From Geosiphon pyriformis (lineage: Eukaryota; Glomeromycota; Glomeromycetes; Archaeosporales; Geosiphonaceae): a stretch of 64,000 nucleotides of DNA. Below are positions 57,130 through 64,000 of this stretch, in pieces; the first letter of the stretch is position 1; every line of letters begins with the position of its first letter. The stretch lies in assembly GCA_016748015.1 (NCBI GenBank), contig JAAOMT010000040.1, positions 508,028 through 572,027 on the forward strand. The letters are read 5' to 3'. The notes below the pieces were generated by a model. That model did not search any database. It was not told the origin of the DNA and saw only the letters and a program-made list of their open reading frames with translations. The translations under genes and the position numbers were made by a program.

Positions 57130-59018
57130 AGTAAATAATTTTTTTGTGATAAATGTGGTAGCTGCTTTAAGTAATAATATATCTAAGAAAAAAGCACCCA
57201 AAAGAGCTTTTTATGATTTAATTAGGGGTTTTTTCTTTTAAAAAAATAGTTTTTATAAGTAATATTAAGTATTTTGGTAATAAAAAAAATTTTTTTTTTG
57301 TTAAATCTGGTGCTAAAGATAATATATATTTAAATATAAATAGCAAATCTAATTATAGTAAAAATAATAGTGTTTTAATAAGTATAAATAATGGCTTTTT
57401 TTTGGTTTAACAGTAATAACTTCTAAGACTAAAAGAATAAATAAAGAGTTTAGAATATGGTTCTTTTATTGGTTTAATTAATTATAGCATAGATAAAAGT
57501 AAAAAATCTCTTTTTTCTCTTAATATTTTTTTAAACAAAAAATTAATTAATCTAAAAATTGTTAAAACTCAGATTAAAATGTCTGTTAAGAAATTTTTTG
57601 CTCTAAATATTAATCTGTTAGCTATAAAAAGCAAATTAGTTATGGCAAAAACTTAGACAATTAGAAATTTTTTTTAACAATCAATGATTTTAAAAAAATC
57701 ACTATTTTCTTAAAATTTAAAAAAATTATTAGATCTATACTTACATCAAAAAAAAACATGAAAAAAGCTGTATTATTAGTAAGAAAAAAAGCATTATTGT
57801 ATACAATAATTTTAAAAAACAAAAATTCTATTTAGATTAAGCTATAATTATTAAAAAAATTTACATAAATATGTCTAAAGAAATAATTATCACTGCAGTA
57901 TCTGAATTTGGTTAAATTTTGTTAATTTAATTACAACTGATTGGGTTGTGACAAAAAACTATAGTAAATTTGTCAAAGCAAGTCAAGCAGATCAGTTAAT
58001 ATCTAAATAGTTATTTTTGATTAAAAAAAATTCAGTATATATGACCAAGATTATAGAAAATTGTGATATTTGAATATTAAAAAATCAGTTTAGAGCACTT
58101 TTGTTTACTTTGTTAATAGAAACAACTGTTTATAATCTTGGTATTTTATTAGAAAAACTGGTAAAAAAATTTGGATTATTAATCATTTATTTAAAACTAA
58201 TAATAAAATTTGTTGTACTATAATTGATTTTAATTCAAAAAAAAATTTGAAATTAGTCTTTTACATAGAGCCAATTTTAGATAGTATAAAACTTTTTTGG
58301 ACCAGATTGAGTTTGGTTTGCTGTAAGAAGTATAAGTGTTTTGAATATTTGTTTCTTAAATATGACTTTTCAAAATCAGCTGTTCCTGCTTTAAAAAAAG
58401 TTTATAAGAAGTTTATTTTAGATAGAAATTGTCTTTAACTGGCCCATTTTTATGCAAAAAAAATGTTCTTATTTTTCAATTAGTTGCTTTTAATAACAAG
58501 TTCTAAGCACAAATAATCTTTTCAATTATTATTTTTGTATATATTTACTCCAGATTTTTTTTTGAGTTCCTTTTTTTTGGTGTTCTCTATTTCAATATTG
58601 TTTTTTTTATGTTTTAAAAAAGTTTTTAATTGAAAATTAGCTAATATCTTTGAAATAATCAATAGAGCTGCTGGCTGACCAAATATTTAGTATTATATAC
58701 AAACTAAATAACATAAATCTGGTGTTTTTGGTTTCTACTCTTTTACCTTTATTTTTTATCATGGTTAAGATAATAGTTTTAGTTTTTAATTTAGGCTTAG
58801 ATATAATATTGAATAACTTATGAATGTTATTTTTTCTGTTTTTGCTAATAATAAAAAAAGTTTCAAGTTTAAACATAAGCAGTTCTAAAGTTTTAACTGC
58901 TAAAATTAGCAGTCTAAAATCGAAATTGGTTGCTTTTAAAGTATTTATTTCTTTTGTTCTAAAAAAATTGGATTTGTTGTATATTAGCTTAAGTTTTGTA
59001 ATGTCTTTTATATTCTAA
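57130..59018 (+). pseudogene. LINE E ORF1, broken
   Basis: The N-terminal basic/Ser region lies near 57150-57400. SILTSKKNMKKAVLLVRKKA is near 57730-57790. A decayed knuckle in 58247-58438 reads CCKKYKCFEYLFLKYD, so only the first two Cys of the CCHC pattern survive. The C-terminal stretch ISSSKVLTAKISSLKSKLVA is in 58824-59018. Frames change several times. Confidence 0.7.
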
Positions 59019-59029
59019 TAACAAATTTT

Positions 59030-60277
59030 ATTTGAAAGATTGTTATATGTAATATTAAAAGCATAAACAATATAGTTAAACAAAAAAATATTGTTTATTA
59101 ACATGTAAATTCTGGTTATATAGTGTCTATTATTACAAAAATAAAGTTAAAGTCTAATATTAAGCCATAAATTGCAAATAAATTTGATAGAGTTTAGATC
59201 TATATATCTGGTTAGAACAAGAGTTTTTAAATGTTAATATAGTTGTTATTATGAATGTTTTTCGGGTTTATTATGTCTCAAAGATCAAGAAAGTTCTTGG
59301 TTAGCTAGTTTTTATTTGTTTGCTTTTTAAAAATAAACTTTCAATCATAATTTTAAATTTATATATTTGTGTTTTTGCTAAAACAAAAACTGTGCTGGCT
59401 TTAGAAGTAAATTTTAGTTTATTTGTAGTTTTAAGAAGAGATTTTAACAAGAATAGTTCTTAAAAAAGTTTGAGTTACAAAAAATGCCTGAATTTGGATT
59501 TGATTAATGTTTTTTGGAATCTTTTTTTAGTCAAAACATCTACATAAAACAATTTAAAAAAGATTAAAAAGATTATTAATGTTATTTTTGTAAATAATAA
59601 TCTGTTATTTTTGTTGGCTGGTCAGATGGTTAAAAATGTTTTAAAGTTTTTTAACACAGATTATAAAACTGTTTTATTTTTGGTAGGACCAAGAGATTTT
59701 TTAAATATTTGCATAAATAATATTTGCAAATAGACTAACAGAGATTGTTAGATATTCAAAATTAAAAATATTAATAGTATTAAATAAATTGGTTTCTAAA
59801 ACTTTTTTTCAATTAAACTTTTTTTAATAATAGACAAGTTTAATAGTACAAATAAAAAAAGTAATCTGAATATAATATGAAGTTTTTAAGAAATTTGATA
59901 TTAGAATTAGCAGAAAAAACATTTTCTAAATAATAGTATAGTAAGATTAAATGTCTTTTTAATAAACAATTATCAAAAATTTTCATATTAAAATTAATAA
60001 TTTCTAAAATAGTAAAAGTTTTGAAGTTAAAACTAATTCTTTATTGTATATTTAGTTAACCATTAATAATATTAAGGCTTTCAAGGTATAAATATTAATT
60101 GATAATAATATTAAGTCAATTGAGATTTTTGGCTACTTATTAAGAATTCAAAAAAGTTATTGTAAATTAAAAATATATGTGTCTAAGATTGCCAAAGCAA
60201 CTGTTATCAAGTATATAATTAAAAAAAAAAAATTTTTGCTTAAATAAGAACTACATAATCAAAAATATATTGAAAAA
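59030..60277 (+). pseudogene. LINE E ORF2, 5' part (endonuclease and linker)
   Basis: The GGDFN position reads VLRRDFNKNSS near 59430-59460, and the FDTDHKAV position reads FFNTDYKTVLF near 59650-59682. The linker with NYIIKNILKK runs up to the transposon at 60278. Stops are frequent. Confidence 0.72.
60270..60277. repeat. 8-bp target site duplication of the hAT element (left)
   Basis: TTGAAAAA here and at 63657-63664 flank the element. LINE reading frame continues across them when one copy and the insert are removed. Confidence 0.85.
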
Positions 60278-60289
60278 TGGAGTTCTAAT

Positions 60290-60480
60290 ATTTGGTTTAA
60301 TTTGATTTAAATTTAATTAAATTACTAAACCAAACTAAATTTAAACAGAAAATTTGGCAAAATTTCGAACTCAAACTTAAACTAAACTTAAAATTACTGA
60401 ACTTAAACCAAATCCAAATACATACAACAAGTTTGGTTCAAGTTTGGTTTAAAGTTTATGAATATATTCAAGTTTGACTA
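60290..60480. repeat. Left subterminal repeats of the hAT element
   Basis: Many direct and inverted copies of AAACTTAAACTAAAC, GAACTTAAACC and AAGTTTGGTT. Such subterminal arrays bind transposase in hAT elements. Confidence 0.7.
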
Positions 60481-60534
60481 TTAAAAACATTATATTATTA
60501 TTTAATTTTTTTTTAATAGTCTCTGTATCTATAA

Positions 60535-63300
60535 TCAAAAATACTGTGCTGCTCTTATAATTTTAGACACTAAGCAAGACTTTATATCTGTAATTATATT
60601 CTTATTTGCAAAAAAAGTGCATTTAAAAGCAACAAATAATTTTTGAATTGCCAAATAATTATAAATCATACATGTAAGATGATATAATTATGTTTAATGT
60701 ATTTAAATATTAAATTATTAATAAAATATTAATTTAGATAAATGTTTTTTGTAATATATTTTTCACTATGCTATTATATTTATTTCTTTATTGGCTATCT
60801 TTTTAGAGATATAACAATTAATTTTGTTAAGTTTTTCTTCTTTATTAATTGTTAAAGTATATTTTTAATATGGATTATGTAATTAATATTATAATATTAT
60901 TTAAATTGCTATTTATCAAAAAACTGTTTTTTAATATTAGTATAATATCTAGTATGTACTTTGTTTTAAAGAGAATATAGATTCTAAAGATTTATTTATT
61001 GTGTAAAAGTTGAAAAATAAAACTGTTTGAATAAATTAATAACTTATAATTTTTTTATTTTATTAATATTATCATTTAAAAAATTTTTTTTGTAAAATAA
61101 TGAAATTTTTTTCTTAAATTTAATATAATACAGAGCATTACAATTGTATTTGTTTTAGAGTAATATTCAATCAACTTTCCTTTTGCTGTTTTAATTATTA
61201 CAACAAATAATAGATCTAATATTAAATATATTAAATAAATAATTAAATAAATACAATCAAAATTATAATGTTTTACCAGATTTATTATCATCAATTGTGT
61301 CTTTGATGTAATTAAAAATAATATTAAAGAGAAAAATAATCAAAGAGACAGTATTATTTGAATTAACTAATATTTTGATCATAATATTTTTAAATAGTTT
61401 AAAAAATTTAGTAATTTTATTGAAAACAGCCCATTAATCATGTAAAATAGCATATTAATAAAAGTTAATATGAGTGCTAATAAGAATATTTAATGCCTAT
61501 AAATTTATAGTTAGAATTTTTGTATTTAAAATATATAGAATCAAAAATAAATAGCTTGTTAATTTAAAAGATAACTTATTTTTAACCATGTCATAAGTAA
61601 AATTCTACCAAATAAAACAATTCAGAATAAGTTTACAGTATTTAATTTGACATATATTACAGGCATATTTAAAAAGTTTATAACATTAAGACAAGATATA
61701 AATTGTAAAGTTAAGTTTTTTAATCTTTAATTTATACAAAGTTTACATTAAAAAAATTTTAGGTAAATATATTCAATTTGGATTTTTAACAAATATTTTG
61801 GAAATATTATTTTTTATTTTATTTAGAGTCATTTATACTGCCAAGTTTAAAATATAATCAAAAAATTAAAATCAAAGATTCTTTAAATTCTATTAAATGC
61901 TTTTTTTTCTAATTTTTTTATTAACTTTCTTATAAAAGTATTATTATTTGTGATATTATTAGAAGTAATAATAAGAAGTTATCAAAAAAAAATTAGGTTA
62001 TAACTAATAAAATTAATAGTAAATTCATATAAAAAAAAGGTGAGTATAACTCTTTCTTTAACTTCTTTTTTAATCTTTTTGGCTGAAAATTTGGCTTAAA
62101 GCAATAATAAAAACCACTTAAGTTAATATTAAGAAAAAACAGTTTTTAATAATATAAGTATTGTAATAACTCTGAGCTTCAAATAATGCTAATGCTGAAA
62201 ATTTAGCTCTAAAACAATAATGAAAACCAATTTAAGTTAACATTAGGAAAATGTAATTTTCAATAATATAGACATTGTAGTAATTTTAAGTCTTAAATAA
62301 TATTAATACTAAAAATTCAGCTCTAAAACAATAATAAAAACTAACTTAAGCCAATATTAAAAAAATACAATTTTTAATAATATAAACACTATAATAACTT
62401 TGAGTCTTGGATAATATTAATATGCTACATAATATGCCAATCTTATTATTGGCTATTAACTAACTCAAATTTATGTAAAAATATATATACATATCTTTAT
62501 AATCTTTTAATATTTTAAAAAATCTGTTTCTAATATTTATTCTATTATATTGTCAACTTATTAATTTAAAATTAATTATTGTTTATTGAAAGTTCTAATT
62601 GTCATTAATATAATGAGCAGTAATGAAAACAAAAACTTTATTATTGGGAGATATCCAAAAATTTGATGTAAAATTTTTTTAAACTTGATAGTATTTAAGT
62701 ATGTTTATTATGTTATAAGTATGAATAAAAAAAAATATATATTTCATAATAAAAATAGTATTTATTCTTAAATTTGTCTACCCAAAACATAAAGTTCTAT
62801 AACTCTATTTTTAATTGCATTAGCATAAACAGATTGAAAAGTAAAGTTTAAATATTAAAATATTTCAATTAATTCAAAGTTTTCCATTATAAGAAGTAAT
62901 TGCTGACAGTTGATAAGCTAAATAATAATTATGTCATAAAGTTTTTTATTATTAATATTAATAACAATTATTACAAAAAGTTAGAACAGTTTTCTAGTTA
63001 GATTGGCCAAAAATTATAAAAAAAATAGCAATTTTACTTGTTGAAATATTTTTTCAATTAACTTATAATTTTTCTCAATATTTTGTTTTTTCTTATAATA
63101 TTTTTTTATTGTAACATATATTGTTTAGTAAAAAGCCTTTAAATAGTACTATAAAAGTTTGGTAATGTCTGTAGTTCTACAAAAAAATGGTTTATATACA
63201 CATTTTAAGACTGTATATTTAACTGTTTTTTTTTGGTCTATTTAAATTTATCAAAATAGTTTTATACTTTACTCTAAAAACTATGTTTACCAAATAAATT
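60535..63300 (-). pseudogene. hAT transposase, decayed
   Basis: Catalyses cut-and-paste transposition. The C-terminal dimerisation domain reads YYLAIQKLFVAFKCTFFANK, then ITDIKSCLVSKIIRAAQYF, ending at TGA 60535-60537. A middle segment in the ORF 61076-61294 (KGKLIEYYSKTNTIVMLCII, then LNLRKKFHYF) matches the usual lead-in (YY-KT..., LDPR-K--YF) with Asn for Asp. Near the right end (about 63170-63220) CVYKPFFCRTTDITKLL could be a remnant of a BED-type zinc finger. Frames are broken throughout. Confidence 0.68.
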
Positions 63301-63509
63301 AATATTTAAATTATTTGAATTATCAAATTTATTATTTTAAATTTTAAATTTTCAGTAATATTGAATAATATTAACAATAAATTTATTTTGGTAAGTTGAA
63401 AAGTAGAGTTATTATACATACATAGTTTTATATACTTTTTTAACTAATTATAATAATTAAATAAAGTAATAATTGATAAACAAGTAATACAAATTATATT
63501 TTTTTTTAA

Positions 63510-63644
63510 TTTTATTGAACCAAATTTAGACTTGTTAAAAAGATTTAATATTAAACTTAAACTAAAAAATTGGTTTGATTTAAGTTCAGTTTGTAATTTA
63601 AATCGAATTTAAATAACATCCAAAGTTTAGTTTGATTCAGTTTA
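63510..63644. repeat. Right subterminal repeats of the hAT element
   Basis: GAACCAAATTTAGAC, TTAAACTTAAACTAAA, TTGGTTTGATTTAAGTTCAG and AAAGTTTAGTTTGATTCAGT mirror the left subterminal array. Confidence 0.7.
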
Positions 63645-63656
63645 ATTAGAACTTTA

Positions 63657-64000
63657 TTGAAAAAGCTATTTTACAAGATTATATTAAATTATTTGGTAAT
63701 TAATAAAGAACTGATTTTAGAACTTGAAAATATTAAGACTAAGATTAACATAATTATAAAAAGTTGGACCAAGAAGCAAACAATTCTTAAATTATTGCCT
63801 AAATTTTGGGCTAATTAGTATATTTTTTTAAGCTATATAAATAATAGTGCTTTTTCAAATATTATAAATGTTATTGGCTTCAAAAAATTGGTTTGAATAA
63901 TCAAAATTCTGCCAGATAAGAAAACTGCAGATCTAAATAGCATTTCAAATAAGTTATAAAAACATTATAATAATAAAGTTCTTAGGTGTTTTTTGGTTCT
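63657..64000 (+). pseudogene. LINE E ORF2 continued: linker and start of RT
   Basis: In one frame: KELILELENIKTKINIIIKS, SWTKKQTILKLLPKFW, then a stop, then NNSAFSNIINVIGFKKLV, IIKILPDKKTADLNSISNKL and so on to the edge. This matches LVLEPDLIKAKINMVMESWT and the SDGKAAGLFGITNKLWKH region of copies 1 and 2. The rest of the element is beyond the window. Confidence 0.8.

Larger units (their letters stand above)
60278..63656 (-). mobile_element. hAT-superfamily DNA transposon inserted in LINE E
   Basis: 3,379 bp. Terminal inverted repeats are TGGAGTTCTAAT (60278-60289) and, at the other end, TAAAGTTCTAAT (reverse complement of 63645-63656): 10 of 12 identical with two transitions. An 8-bp duplication (TTGAAAAA) flanks it, as is typical of hAT elements. 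Both subterminal regions are filled with AAACTTAAAC/GTTTGGTTTAA-type repeats. A decayed transposase lies on the minus strand. Confidence 0.85.
57025..64000 (+). mobile_element. LINE copy E, plus strand, split by a hAT transposon and cut by the window end
   Basis: 5' end AAACTTTTTTTTCTCTTATA near 57025, as in copy D on the other strand. ORF1 and the endonuclease part of ORF2 run to 60277. After the insert at 60278-63656 the linker to RT and the start of RT continue to the window edge. Very low GC; dead. Confidence 0.78.

Noticed and set aside
1-64000. CRISPR arrays, rRNA or tRNA genes, bacterial operons
   Set aside because: No regular spacer-repeat array, no tRNA-like cloverleaf or rRNA core sequence was seen; the gene content is eukaryotic.

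Overview
The window is a very AT-rich eukaryotic, almost certainly fungal, stretch with one recognisable host gene in a sea of transposon remains. That gene is a RAD52 homologue on the minus strand (24036-25972) with a small 3' intron. The decayed retroelements (an EN-RT-RNase H LINE with a zinc-knuckle ORF1, and a gag/pol Ty3/gypsy element) look like families I associate with arbuscular mycorrhizal fungi (Glomeromycotina, Rhizophagus-like). That assignment is inference from protein style and base composition, not from a search.

Layout. 1-5.5 kb: three nested gypsy fragments (plus-strand 3' end with LTR; minus-strand gag with 5' LTR; an older minus-strand pol spacer). 5.5-8.9 kb: AT desert. 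8.9-15.75 kb: LINE copy 1, plus strand, full length but decayed. 15.95-16.67 kb: candidate solo LTR with a 12-bp tandem repeat just upstream of a TATA box. 17.5-20.25 kb: two tandem 3' pieces of the LINE (copies B and C), minus strand. 20.3-22.4 kb: AT desert. 22.6-23.06 kb: remnant of a DDE transposase. 23.8-26.4 kb: RAD52 and its flanks. 27.8-44.65 kb: LINE copy 2, plus strand, split inside ORF1 by a 10.1-kb gypsy element (28496-38617, minus strand, both LTRs present). 45.6-48.65 kb: plus-strand gypsy 5' LTR and gag. 48.7-56.7 kb: LINE copy D, minus strand, with an unexplained 1.24-kb insertion. 57.0 kb to the end: LINE copy E, plus strand, split by a 3.38-kb hAT-type DNA transposon (60278-63656).

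The best preserved gypsy element reads gag, zinc knuckle, aspartic protease, Cys-rich spacer, dUTPase-like domain, RT, RNase H, integrase, then an extra tail. A dUTPase between protease and RT is the most unusual coding feature here. Decay is dominated by transitions: the two LTRs differ, by eye, only by transitions, including reciprocal CA/TG pairs that point to lost CpG sites. LINE 2 ORF2 keeps one frame for about 1,557 codons interrupted only by nonsense codons. Active-site Asp to Asn changes recur across elements. Younger copies are richer in GC and older ones approach pure A+T, so the window is a graded record of transposon insertion followed by AT-directed decay.
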